A stretch of 64,000 nucleotides of DNA, from assembly GCF_004297125.1 (NCBI RefSeq), contig NZ_SCVD01000028.1:237000-300999 (forward strand), in the 5' to 3' direction. Every line of letters begins with the position of its first letter. Position 1 is the stretch's first letter. Shown one piece after another: positions 24,952 through 32,813 of the stretch. Made by a program: the position numbers and the translations under genes. The stretch is from Phenylobacterium sp. Its GTDB lineage: Bacteria > Pseudomonadota > Alphaproteobacteria > Caulobacterales > Caulobacteraceae. The notes beneath the pieces are model-generated. The model saw only the letters and a program-made list of their open reading frames with translations, searched no databases and had not been told where the DNA came from.

Positions 24952-25147
24952 TTACCTCCCCCGCGCAGCGGCGGGAGAGGGACCGCTCGCCGAGCGAAGC
25001 GGAGAGCGAGGGGTGGAGGGGGCGAGCGGTCGGCAAGGCGGCGCGACCGGGCTGTATCGATTCAGTTGAGGAGGCTCGCCCCCTCCACCACGCCCTCTGC
25101 GGGGCGCGGTCCCCCTCCCGCCATCGCTGCCGCGATGGGGGAGGTAA
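24952..25147. repeat. Palindromic intergenic repeat element, about 196 bases
   Basis: The stretch begins TTACCTCCCCC and ends with its near-exact inverse GGGGGAGGTAA. Inside, GCGGGAGAGGGACCGC on the left answers GCGGTCCCCCTCCCGC on the right, and GGGTGGAGGGGGCGAGC answers GCTCGCCCCCTCCACC. It therefore folds as one long imperfect cruciform with a central region near 25050. It fills the gap between rsmC and prfC. Such GC-rich palindromic elements (REP/MITE-like) are dispersed in many alphaproteobacterial genomes. Copy number cannot be judged from one window. Confidence 0.75.
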
Positions 25148-25168
25148 CGGGTGCGGCTCGGCCACGGC

Positions 25169-26776
25169 CTACGCCCGTTCCTTCGATCGCTCGAAGCGGA
25201 CCTTCGGATAGCGGTCGACGGCGTAGCCGACGTCCCACGAGCTCTTGGCCAGGAACACCGGCTGGTCGTCGATGTCGGTCCCCATGGCCGAGCGGTGCTT
25301 GCTCATGAAGTCCTCAAGGTCGGCCTTCTCGCCCAGGATCCAGCGAGCCTCGCCGAACGGGCTGGGCTCGAAGATCACGTCCAGCTGGTATTCCTCGCGC
25401 AGACGGTCGGCCATGACCTCGAACTGGAGCTGGCCCACGGCGCCGACGATGAAGTCCGAGCCGATGCTGGGGCGGAACAGCTGGGTCACCCCCTCCTCCG
25501 CCAGGCTTTCCAGCGCCTTCTTCAGGTGCTTGGCCTTCAGCGGGTCCTTCACGCGCACGCGCTGGAGGATTTCCGGGGCGAAGTTGGGCAGGCCGGCGAA
25601 GCGCAGGGTCCCGCTCTCGGAGAGGCTGTCGCCCACCCGCAGGACGCCGTGGTTGGGGATGCCGATCACGTCGCCCGCATAGGCGTCCTCGGCCAGTTCG
25701 CGGTCCGAGGCGAAGAACATCATCGGCGCGTTCACGCTGAGCTGCTTGCCGGTGTTCTGCACCTTCAGCTTCATGCCGCGGCTGAACCTGCCCGAGCACA
25801 GCTTCAGGAAGGCGATCCGGTCGCGGTGATTGGGGTCCATGTTCGCCTGGACCTTGAACACGAAGCCGGTGACCTCGCGGTCGCCTGGCGCGACGTGGAT
25901 GTTCTCCTGGCCCTTGCGGGCCGCCACGGCCTTGGGCGGCGGGGCGTAGGCGCCCAGGCCCTCCAGCAACTGGTCGACGCCGAAGTGGCGCAGCGCCGAG
26001 CCGAAGAACACCGGGGTCATGTGGCCCTCGAGGAACGACTGCGGGTCGAAGGGCTTGGAGGCGCCCATCACCAGTTCGGCGTTCTCGGACAGCTCCTCCT
26101 GCTCGTCGGGCTCGAGGTAGCTGACCACCGCATTGCCCTTGAACGGGATCGCCGCGGGATGGCCGTCCTCGTCGCCGGCGGCGCCGCCGCCCTTTTTCAT
26201 GAACGGCAGGAACAGGTCGCGGCGCAGGTCCAGCATGCCCTTGAACCGGCCGCCGGAGCCGGCCGGCCAGTAGAGCGGCGCGGGGTCCAGCGCCAGCTTG
26301 GACGAGACCTCGTCCAGGAGCTCGAACGGGTCCTGGGCCTCGCGGTCCATCTTGTTGATGAAGGTGACGATCGGGATGTCGCGCATCCGGCAGACCTCGA
26401 ACAGCTTGAGAGTCTGCGGCTCGATGCCCTTGGCGGCGTCCAGCACCATCACCGCCGCGTCGGCGGCGGTGAGGGTGCGATAGGTGTCTTCCGAGAAGTC
26501 CTCGTGGCCCGGGGTGTCCAGCAGGTTGAACATCAGGCCGTCGTGGTCGAACGTCATCACCGAGGCCGAGACCGAGATCCCGCGCTCGCGCTCGATCTTC
26601 ATCCAGTCGGAGCGGGTGCGGCGGTTCTCGCCGCGGGCGCGCACGGCGCCGGCCGCCCGGATCGCGCCGCCGGCCAGCAGCAGGTTCTCGGTCAGGGTCG
26701 TCTTGCCGGCGTCGGGGTGGGAAATGATCGCGAAGGTGCGCCGGCGCGCGGCCTCGGCGGCTGGAGAGGTGCTCAT
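25169..26776 (-). CDS. prfC: Peptide chain release factor 3
   Basis: A 535-residue GTPase that recycles RF1 and RF2 from the ribosome after termination. The G domain starts at once: G1 SHPDAGKTT, the switch region ERERGISVSASVMTF, G3 DTPGHEDFS and G4 TFINKMDR. The C-terminal part has GAVGQLQFEVMADRL and the RF3-specific ending. The ATG at 26776 (MSTSPAAEAARRRTFAI) is chosen; the frame remains open to 26872 but the added residues overlap a repeat and are Cys/Arg-rich. Length fits the family. Confidence 0.95.
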   Translation of the reverse strand: MSTSPAAEAARRRTFAIISHPDAGKTTLTENLLLAGGAIRAAGAVRARGENRRTRSDWMKIERERGISVSASVMTFDHDGLMFNLLDTPGHEDFSEDTYRTLTAADAAVMVLDAAKGIEPQTLKLFEVCRMRDIPIVTFINKMDREAQDPFELLDEVSSKLALDPAPLYWPAGSGGRFKGMLDLRRDLFLPFMKKGGGAAGDEDGHPAAIPFKGNAVVSYLEPDEQEELSENAELVMGASKPFDPQSFLEGHMTPVFFGSALRHFGVDQLLEGLGAYAPPPKAVAARKGQENIHVAPGDREVTGFVFKVQANMDPNHRDRIAFLKLCSGRFSRGMKLKVQNTGKQLSVNAPMMFFASDRELAEDAYAGDVIGIPNHGVLRVGDSLSESGTLRFAGLPNFAPEILQRVRVKDPLKAKHLKKALESLAEEGVTQLFRPSIGSDFIVGAVGQLQFEVMADRLREEYQLDVIFEPSPFGEARWILGEKADLEDFMSKHRSAMGTDIDDQPVFLAKSSWDVGYAVDRYPKVRFERSKERA

Positions 26777-26847
26777 GAGGCGGGCGCTAACATGCGGGGC
26801 GCTGCGGCGGAAGCGAGGACGACGCCGCGCGCCGCAGGCGCAGGAAG

Positions 26848-26941
26848 CGACCACGGAAGACACGGAAGACACGGAAGGGCGTCGGCGGGCTGGGTGGCCG
26901 ACCGAGATCTTTCCGTGTTTTCCGTGGTTTCCGTGGTTTCA
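26848..26941. repeat. CCACGGAA-type inverted repeat
   Basis: The left arm repeats the unit CACGGAAGA three times (26851-26877). The right arm (26909-26940) is the inverse, with CCGTGTTTT and CCGTGGTTT units, so the two sides pair over about 27 bases around a 30-base centre. Elements of this wording (accacggaag-acacggaag) are scattered between genes in many proteobacteria. It lies between prfC and the next gene of the same strand and could act as a transcript-stabilising or terminating hairpin. Confidence 0.7.
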
Positions 26942-26958
26942 AGAGCGCTTCGCGCGGG

Positions 26959-27567
26959 TCAGGCGGAGCTGGACCGGGGCTGCGGCGCCCCGGCGGTGTC
27001 GTCCGTGGGCGGATCGTTGGTGGGTGGGTCGGGGCTGAAGGTCGGTCGCGGCAGGCTGGGCCAGACGGCGGCGAGGTCTTCCGGCAGGTCCAGCAGCTTG
27101 CACGCCCGGCGGACGTGGGCGTCGAGGTCGACGTCGGCGAAGTCCTCTTCGCAGACCCAATCGTCGAGCTCACGGTCGAAGCGCGTGAGCAGCGAGGTGA
27201 TACGTTCCTCGTCGCCCGCGCATTGGGACCCGACGATGCGTTCGACGGCGTCCTGCAGGACGAGGCCGACGGCCAGGACCGGGTCGTCTGTCGCGAAACC
27301 CTCCCGGGTGGGCGGAAGCATCACGCGCCGGAGGGCGGCATCCGAGGCCGCCGCCTTCTCGTCCCTCGCGAGCTTCGCCTTCAGCGCCAGGGTCTGGCGC
27401 AGGGCGCGCGAGACGCGATGGTAGCTGCGGCTGAGCTCGGCGATCTCATCGGTGTCGGAGGCGGCCACCAGTTTCGCGTGCACGTGCTCAGCCGCGCTGA
27501 AGTCCATCTCGGCCAGGCGGGCGAGCATCTCGGCGTCACGGTCGATGGGCGGGGCCGCCTCGGTCAT
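26959..27567 (-). CDS. Hypothetical protein, 202 residues
   Basis: No family is recognised. It is a soluble, acidic, mainly helical protein: residues 1-75 form amphipathic helices (AEMLARLAEMDFSAAEHVHAKLVAA), a middle segment contains the family-like phrase LDDWVCEEDFADVDLDAH, and the last 35 residues are a Pro/Asp/Thr-rich disordered tail. GC content and codon use match neighbours, supporting a real gene. It precedes prfC on the same strand with the CCACGGAA hairpin between them. Confidence 0.68.
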   Translation of the reverse strand: MTEAAPPIDRDAEMLARLAEMDFSAAEHVHAKLVAASDTDEIAELSRSYHRVSRALRQTLALKAKLARDEKAAASDAALRRVMLPPTREGFATDDPVLAVGLVLQDAVERIVGSQCAGDEERITSLLTRFDRELDDWVCEEDFADVDLDAHVRRACKLLDLPEDLAAVWPSLPRPTFSPDPPTNDPPTDDTAGAPQPRSSSA

Positions 27568-27963
27568 GGGAGGCAGTGGAACAGGCCGGTGCGTCAGGTT
27601 CGGACGTAGGCGAGAAGGGCCAGGTCGGCTTTTGGCCCCCAGGCCGATGACCGCGTTCGACCCTCAGCGGGCCTCAGTGAAGCAAGACGCGGACAAGCCG
27701 AGAAATCTCCCTCGACAACCACTGCGCGATCGCTCACGTTACCAAGCCAGTTGTTGCGAAGAGTTCGATCGCCGGAGACGCAAAGTTCCTTGTGCTAGAG
27801 GAGCCGTCGCCTCGTGCTGATGCGTGATCAATACTTTCCGCCCCGTCGGTTTCCCTTGCGTACAGTACCGAAGAGGCGAAGTCGTGGCGCTTGTATTGGC
27901 GCGGCCTTGCGCTGGGGACAGCTGTCAATATTCTTTCAAATGTTTGAACATAAGGAGAGAGAT
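27568..27963. other. Gene-free stretch leading into an AT-richer segment
   Basis: Almost 400 bases without a credible gene; a minus-strand open frame here has no coding character. Base composition changes from GC-rich to mixed from about 27690 on. Just before the next gene are a perfect 10-base palindrome GACAGCTGTC (about 27917-27926) and an inverted repeat TTCAAA-TG-TTTGAA (27935-27948), which sit where an operator for that gene would lie. Confidence 0.5.
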
Positions 27964-28458
27964 ATGACCTGGGTCCCGGAACCTGGCGCGGCGCCCGAAA
28001 AACGCTCAGTAAGGAAGAAGCCGAAGACAAATAATGCGTTTCCGGGAACAAAGATCACGCTAGTTGTAGATCAGGTATACGTGAAACATAGGAAATGGGA
28101 GAGTCCCGGCGAAGTTCTTGGCGTTCCATTGCCGGAAATTCCAACCGATGAAACGAAAATGCGCGCTGTAGGACCAAGCATCCGAACAAGAGCGGATATT
28201 CATATGGACCCGTCAGCGGTGAAAAGTATGGAGGACAATGAGCAGCTATTCTACAAGATAGTCAGCAAAATTACCGGAGAGCCAGCGAGTATATTCTTTG
28301 ATCTTGGTCATGCGCTTTACCAATATGGTATTGATAACGCAAGAAACAAAAAGGATGGAAGTCTGGATATTAAAGTCAGCCCCACAGGGGCGAAGGCGAA
28401 TGGGCAACTAATTGCGATGTCACCGCCGGCATGCATAGCGCTTATTCAAGCCATATAG
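27964..28458 (+). CDS. Orphan hypothetical protein of atypical composition
   Basis: A 164-residue protein not recognised as any family. The ATG at 27964 has a strong ribosome site AAGGAG six bases ahead; an open frame extends upstream but without such a site. The first 30 residues are Pro/Lys/Arg-rich, then a likely beta/alpha domain (KITLVVDQVYVKHRKW; FFDLGHALYQYGI). There is no signal peptide or membrane segment. The codons are much richer in A and T than all neighbours (AAA, ATA, AGA and TTA-type codons are frequent), a sign of recent transfer. It stands alone between a hypothetical gene and a phosphatase on the other strand. Confidence 0.65.
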   Translation: MTWVPEPGAAPEKRSVRKKPKTNNAFPGTKITLVVDQVYVKHRKWESPGEVLGVPLPEIPTDETKMRAVGPSIRTRADIHMDPSAVKSMEDNEQLFYKIVSKITGEPASIFFDLGHALYQYGIDNARNKKDGSLDIKVSPTGAKANGQLIAMSPPACIALIQAI

Positions 28459-28666
28459 TCTTGCATGCAATTTTCGCGCGCCAGGTGACTTTCCGTAAGT
28501 CCGCTTTCCGCCCCCTCGCTGACTCTCGCAGGGTCCGCTTGTAGGTGGGCCGGGGGCACATCCACTTTCCGCGCACCCGAGCCATCTGCCGCGATCGCGC
28601 TATTGCGGACGTCGGTGCATCCCCTTCCCTACCCCGCGAGGCGAGAGGGAGAGGAGGCGGACGCCC

Positions 28667-30310
28667 CTACCTGCCGCCCTGGCCGAGGTCGATGCGGCGG
28701 CCGTCCACGTCCGGGGCGGCGATGTGGAGGAACGGCGCCAGGGTCGGCGCGATGTCCACCGTCTCGATCGGACCGGCGTCGGCCGGCGTGACGCCGGGCC
28801 ACCAGAAGATGATCGGCACCTGCCGGTCGTGGTCCCAGGCGGAGCCGTGACCGGCGACGTTCTGGCCGGGCTGGGAGGGCATGCCCAGGCTCGCGAACTG
28901 GGCGTAGTTGACCATGATGTCGCCGTTGCGCGCCGCGTCGAAGCTCTCGGCGAAGCGCTCGATGATGGAAAGCTCGCCCGGCGCCTTACCCTTGGGCGGC
29001 GCGGCGGCGGCCACCTGCGCCGCGGTGAAGACGTCGGCGACGTCCGGCTGCGCCTTCAGCCAGGCGATGGCGGCCGCCATCACCTCAGCGCGCCGCTTGT
29101 CGTCCTCCGGCGGCAGGCCGAGGAGCAGCTGGTTGGCGTCGTCGCCGTTGATGGCGTCGTAGGTGAAGCCGAACCGGGTGCGCAGCTCGGCGTTGAGCCC
29201 GCTCACGATCTTGCCGGTGTCGACGCGGCGGGCCGGCGGGCCATACCGTTCAGCGGCGTCGACGCCGCCGTGGTCGGCGCTCAGCGCCACCACATAGGGA
29301 ACGCCCAAGGCATCCAGCCTGGCGAAGAACGCGCCCAGGGCCGCGTCGAGCGAGGCCTGCTGGGCGCACATCTCGGCGCCGCCCGACCCGTAGCGGTGGC
29401 CGATATGGTCCGTACCCGAAAGGCTGATGGCCAGGAGATCCGGCTGGGCGCGGCGCCCCAGCCCCTGGGCCTGGACCAGCTCGGCCGCCATGTCGAGCGT
29501 GGTCCGGTCCATCAGCGGCGAAGCACGGAACTCCGGCGCGAAGGCGGCGCCGGTGCGCCACTTCGACCCTTGCGTCGCGCCCTTGGCGGTCTCGGGCGGG
29601 ACGCCGCCCGACAGGGTGAGGCGCCCGAAGGTGTGGGGCGCCGCCAGGGCCAGGCACCGCTCGGGCAGGGTCGAGGGCCACAACTCCGGCGGCGCCTTGT
29701 CCCAGGCGGCGAAGAGCGCGCGGTTGAACGCCACGGCCGGCGCGACCGTCTTCGCATCCGCGGGGCCCGCATATTTCGACGTGCCCCAGCCGAGGCCGTC
29801 GTCCCACCAGAACACGCTGGTCGGGTTGTGACCTCCAAGCATGATCGCCGCGCGGTCCTTGCCCGAGATCGAGGTCACCCGCGCCTTGGGGTGCTTGGCG
29901 CGCAGCCAGTCGCCCAGCGTATCGACCTTCAGGTTGGCGGCGCCCTTGGCCAGGGGATCGGCGACGCCCGAGACCGAGACGCAATAGATGCTGGAGCCGC
30001 TGTCGCGATCGTACCAGGTGTTGGCGACGATCCCCGTGCGGCTGGGATGATCTCCGGTCAGCAGGGTCGAATGGCCGGGGCAGGTCTCGGTCGAGGCATG
30101 GCTCTGGTAGCCGAGGAAGACGCGGCCGTCGGCGAGGCGCCTGAGCCCGCCCGTGTAGGTAGGCCGGTAGCGCTGGAACAGGCTCCAGGCGTACTGGTCG
30201 ACCGCAATCGCCACCACCAGCTTGGGGTCGTTCGGCGGCGGGCCAGCCTGGGCGGCCGCGCCCCCGGAAAGGCCGAGGGCCAGCGCCAACAGCAAGGTCA
30301 CGATCTTCAT
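28667..30310 (-). CDS. PafA-like alkaline phosphatase superfamily protein
   Basis: A 547-residue exported metal-dependent phosphomonoesterase. The signal peptide is residues 1-21. The first metal Asp lies in VVAIAVDQYAW, and the nucleophile region reads STETCPGHSTLLTGDHPSRTGI, with Thr in the TCPGH context of PafA and SPAP enzymes. Later ligands are in SLSGTDHIGHRYG and LSADHGGVDAAERYG, and the last His in NVAGHGSAWDHDRQVP. The ATG at 30310 starts a clean signal peptide. It probably scavenges phosphate in the periplasm. It diverges from the TetR gene. Confidence 0.88.
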   Translation of the reverse strand: MKIVTLLLALALGLSGGAAAQAGPPPNDPKLVVAIAVDQYAWSLFQRYRPTYTGGLRRLADGRVFLGYQSHASTETCPGHSTLLTGDHPSRTGIVANTWYDRDSGSSIYCVSVSGVADPLAKGAANLKVDTLGDWLRAKHPKARVTSISGKDRAAIMLGGHNPTSVFWWDDGLGWGTSKYAGPADAKTVAPAVAFNRALFAAWDKAPPELWPSTLPERCLALAAPHTFGRLTLSGGVPPETAKGATQGSKWRTGAAFAPEFRASPLMDRTTLDMAAELVQAQGLGRRAQPDLLAISLSGTDHIGHRYGSGGAEMCAQQASLDAALGAFFARLDALGVPYVVALSADHGGVDAAERYGPPARRVDTGKIVSGLNAELRTRFGFTYDAINGDDANQLLLGLPPEDDKRRAEVMAAAIAWLKAQPDVADVFTAAQVAAAAPPKGKAPGELSIIERFAESFDAARNGDIMVNYAQFASLGMPSQPGQNVAGHGSAWDHDRQVPIIFWWPGVTPADAGPIETVDIAPTLAPFLHIAAPDVDGRRIDLGQGGR

Positions 30311-30430
30311 CAAGCGGTCCGACTCGGGAATCCGGGCGCCCGTGCCCTCGGCCGGCCAACCACGGGAAAACCGGGCGGAAGGCCAGTGAACTTTTCTTGG
30401 CGCCCTTGCGGTCACCCGCCCTTCCGGTTA

Positions 30431-30444
30431 AATTGAATTCAATT
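30431..30444. promoter_or_regulatory. 14-base palindrome, candidate TetR operator
   Basis: AATTGAATTCAATT is a perfect palindrome 19 bases before the tetR start and 120 bases before the divergent phosphatase start. TetR-family genes commonly have such autoregulatory operators in this position. Because the regulator and fabA are co-transcribed, it may also control unsaturated fatty acid synthesis. Confidence 0.55.
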
Positions 30445-30463
30445 CAGTCCGCAGGCCCGGCCC

Positions 30464-31150
30464 ATGACCACGACGAAGATCGGCACGCCGGAGCGGTTGG
30501 TCCGGGCCGCTCAGGACGAGCTCATCCACAGCCACGGGCTGTTGGAGATGCAGGCGGTCGCGACGCGGGCGAAGGTTTCGGTCGGGCTGGCCTACCACCA
30601 CTTCGGGTCGAAGGCGGGGTTGATCGCCGCCGTGGTCGAAGGGTTCTACAACCGGCTGGAGGACGCCGCCTTCAGCCCCTCGAAGCTGACGGCGGCGGAC
30701 TGGGCGGGGCGCGAGAAGGAGCGGATCGCCGCCTACATATCCTTCCACTACGACCATCCGTTCGCGCCGCTGGTGGTCGGCCCGTTGAGCCGCGCGCCCG
30801 AGGTCCTCGACGTCGAGCAGGCCTTCACCCGGCGTCAGCTCACCGCGGGCGCCTACAATCTGCGGGCGGGCCAGCGTGACGGCGTCGTGCCCTCGGACCT
30901 GGACCCGCGCCTCACCATCGCCCTGCTGATCGGCGGCATCCGCCAGGCGCTGATCGGCGCGCTCACCAGCCGCCATCGGCCCGACCGCGCCGAGCTGACC
31001 GACAAGATCTGGGTCTTCGTGGCCGGCGGGTTGCGCCTGCCCATCGCCGGGGGTCGCCGGCCGCGGCTCAATCCAGAAAGGGACCGCGACCCGTGGCCGA
31101 TCCGCATGAATTCCACACGCCGAAGTCCAGCTACACGAAGGACGACCTGA
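30464..31150 (+). CDS. TetR-family transcriptional regulator
   Basis: A 228-residue regulator. The N-terminal helix-turn-helix is clear: RLVRAAQDELIHSHGLLEMQAVATRAKVSVGLAYHHFGSKAGLIAAVV (residues 10-58 region). The C-terminal ligand-binding domain is less conserved. The last 19 codons overlap the start of fabA in another frame, so the two genes are translationally linked. Fatty-acid-responsive TetR proteins (FabR, DesT) control fabA and fabB elsewhere; a like role is inferred from position only. Confidence 0.87.
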   Translation: MTTTKIGTPERLVRAAQDELIHSHGLLEMQAVATRAKVSVGLAYHHFGSKAGLIAAVVEGFYNRLEDAAFSPSKLTAADWAGREKERIAAYISFHYDHPFAPLVVGPLSRAPEVLDVEQAFTRRQLTAGAYNLRAGQRDGVVPSDLDPRLTIALLIGGIRQALIGALTSRHRPDRAELTDKIWVFVAGGLRLPIAGGRRPRLNPERDRDPWPIRMNSTRRSPATRRTT

Positions 31151-31623
31151 TCCTCTCCGGCCGGGGCGGATACTTCGGCCCCGGCAATGCGCAGCTGCCG
31201 GCGCCGCCGATGCTGATGATGGACCGGATCACGGAGATCAGCCTGGACGGCGGCGAGTTCGGCAAGGGCCGCGTCGTCGCCGAGCTGGATATCGCGCCGG
31301 ACCTCTGGTTCTTCGACTGCCACTTTCCCGGCGACCCGGTCATGCCCGGCTGCCTGGGGCTGGACGCCATGTGGCAGGTCCTGGGCTATTGGCTGGGCTG
31401 GTCGGGTTCGCCCGGCAAGGGTCGCGCCCTGGGCGTGGGCGAGGTCCGGTTTCGCGGCGACGTGACGCCTGCGACGCGGAGAGTGCGCTACGAGGTGAGC
31501 GTGCGGCAGGCGCGGCGCGGCGCGCTGGCGCTGGGGGTCGCCAACGGCCGGCTGTTCGCGGACGACGCCTGCGTCTATGTGGCGACCGACCTGCGGGTCG
31601 GGATGATCCGGCCCCCGGCCTGA
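31093..31623 (+). CDS. fabA: 3-hydroxydecanoyl-ACP dehydratase/isomerase
   Basis: A 176-residue enzyme of type II fatty acid synthesis that dehydrates 3-hydroxydecanoyl-ACP and isomerises the product, the branch to unsaturated fatty acids. Catalytic His77 is in FFDCHFPGDPVMPG and Asp91 in LGLDAMWQ, matching E. coli His70 and Asp84. The GTG at 31093 begins the family N-terminus (FxxxxSSYTKDDL) and lies inside the tetR gene. The fabB partner is not in the window. Confidence 0.95.
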   Translation: MADPHEFHTPKSSYTKDDLILSGRGGYFGPGNAQLPAPPMLMMDRITEISLDGGEFGKGRVVAELDIAPDLWFFDCHFPGDPVMPGCLGLDAMWQVLGYWLGWSGSPGKGRALGVGEVRFRGDVTPATRRVRYEVSVRQARRGALALGVANGRLFADDACVYVATDLRVGMIRPPA

Positions 31624-31638
31624 CGCCGGCGGCCAGGT

Positions 31639-31953
31639 TCACCGCGCCGCGCGGGAGGCCTGGGCGGTGCGGCGACGCCGGGCCGGGGCCGGGCCGCCGG
31701 TCAGGGCCGCGTCGGGCATCTCGATATCGATCTCCAGGGTCGAGACCTGGTCCCCGCGGTCCAGCTTGACCATCACCCGGTCGCGGTCGATCGGGATGTG
31801 GCGGGCGATGACCTCCAGGATCTCCTGCTTCAGGACCGCCGCGAGGTCGGCCCCGCCGGTCAGGGCGCGCTCGTGAGCCAGCAGGACCTGAAGCCGCTCG
31901 CGGGCCACTGGGGCCGATGTGCGGCCGCGGGTGAAGAAGTTCAGGATGCTCAT
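31639..31953 (-). CDS. minE: Division topological specificity factor MinE
   Basis: A 104-residue protein that stimulates MinD ATPase at the membrane and drives Min oscillation. The N-terminal MinD-interacting part (SILNFFTRG...ARERLQVLLAHERA) and the anti-MinCD/dimer domain (LKQEILEVIARHIPIDRDRVMVKLDR) are both present. About 20 residues of Pro/Arg-rich tail extend past the usual end. It follows minD with an ATGA overlap. Confidence 0.94.
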   Translation of the reverse strand: MSILNFFTRGRTSAPVARERLQVLLAHERALTGGADLAAVLKQEILEVIARHIPIDRDRVMVKLDRGDQVSTLEIDIEMPDAALTGGPAPARRRRTAQASRAAR

Positions 31954-32771
31954 GCGGCCGCCTTCCGCCCGAACAGGCGAGCCATGAATCCCTGCTTTTC
32001 CTGGCGCGGGGTGGTGAGCGGGACCGTCTCGCCCATCAGCCGCCGGGCCGCGTCGTCGTAGGCGCGGGCGGCCGCGGACGCCGGATTGTGCAGGGTGATC
32101 GGGCAGCCGACGTTGGAGGCGGTGAGCACGTCCGGGCTCTCGTTGATGATGCCCAGCAGCGGGATGGCCAGGATTTCCAGCACGTCCTCGACGGTCATCA
32201 TCTCGCCGCGGGCGGCGCGGCCGGCGTCGTAGCGGGTGAGCAGGAGCTGCTTCTCCAGCCGTTCCCCTCGCTCGGCGCGGCAGGTCTTGGAGTCCAGCAT
32301 GCCGATGATGCGGTCGGAGTCGCGGACCGACGAGACCTCGGGGTTGGTCACCACCACGGCGGTGTCGGCGAAGCGCATGGCCATGGTCGCGCCCTTCTCG
32401 ATCCCGGCCGGGCTGTCGCAGATGATCCAGTCGAAGCTTTCGCGCAGCTCGTCGATGACCCGGCCGACGCCCTCCTCGGTGAGCGCATCCTTGTCGCGGG
32501 TCTGCGAGGCCGGGAGCAGGGACAGGTTCTCCAGCCGCTTGTCGCGGATCAGCGCCTGCGGGAGCTTGGCGTCGCCCTGGACGACATTGACCAGGTCGAA
32601 GACCACGCGCCGCTCGGCCCCCATCACCAGGTCGAGGTTGCGCAGGCCAACGTCGAAATCCACCACGACGACCTTGCTCCCCGCCCGCGCCAGGGAGGCG
32701 CCCAGGGAGGCTGAGGAGGTGGTCTTGCCCACCCCGCCCTTTCCGGAGGTGACGACGACGACGTTGGACAT
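31950..32771 (-). CDS. minD: Septum-site determining ATPase MinD
   Basis: A 273-residue membrane-cycling ATPase that carries MinC to the poles. The deviant Walker A motif SGKGGVGKTT begins at residue 9, switch and Walker B regions are VVVDFDVGLRNLD and ICDSPAGIE, and the C-terminal amphipathic membrane-targeting helix is visible (QEKQGFMARLFGRKAA). The ATG at 32771 gives the usual length; a GTG three codons upstream is an alternative. It lies 42 bases after minC. Confidence 0.95.
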   Translation of the reverse strand: MSNVVVVTSGKGGVGKTTSSASLGASLARAGSKVVVVDFDVGLRNLDLVMGAERRVVFDLVNVVQGDAKLPQALIRDKRLENLSLLPASQTRDKDALTEEGVGRVIDELRESFDWIICDSPAGIEKGATMAMRFADTAVVVTNPEVSSVRDSDRIIGMLDSKTCRAERGERLEKQLLLTRYDAGRAARGEMMTVEDVLEILAIPLLGIINESPDVLTASNVGCPITLHNPASAAARAYDDAARRLMGETVPLTTPRQEKQGFMARLFGRKAAA

Positions 32772-32813
32772 GCTACTCACCCATTCCCTTCGCCCGCCCT
32801 GCGGCGGGCCTGT

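Noticed and set aside
27734..28051. A 105-codon minus-strand frame over the AT-rich segment
   Set aside because: No ribosome site or domain, and it is antisense to the start of the better supported plus-strand gene.
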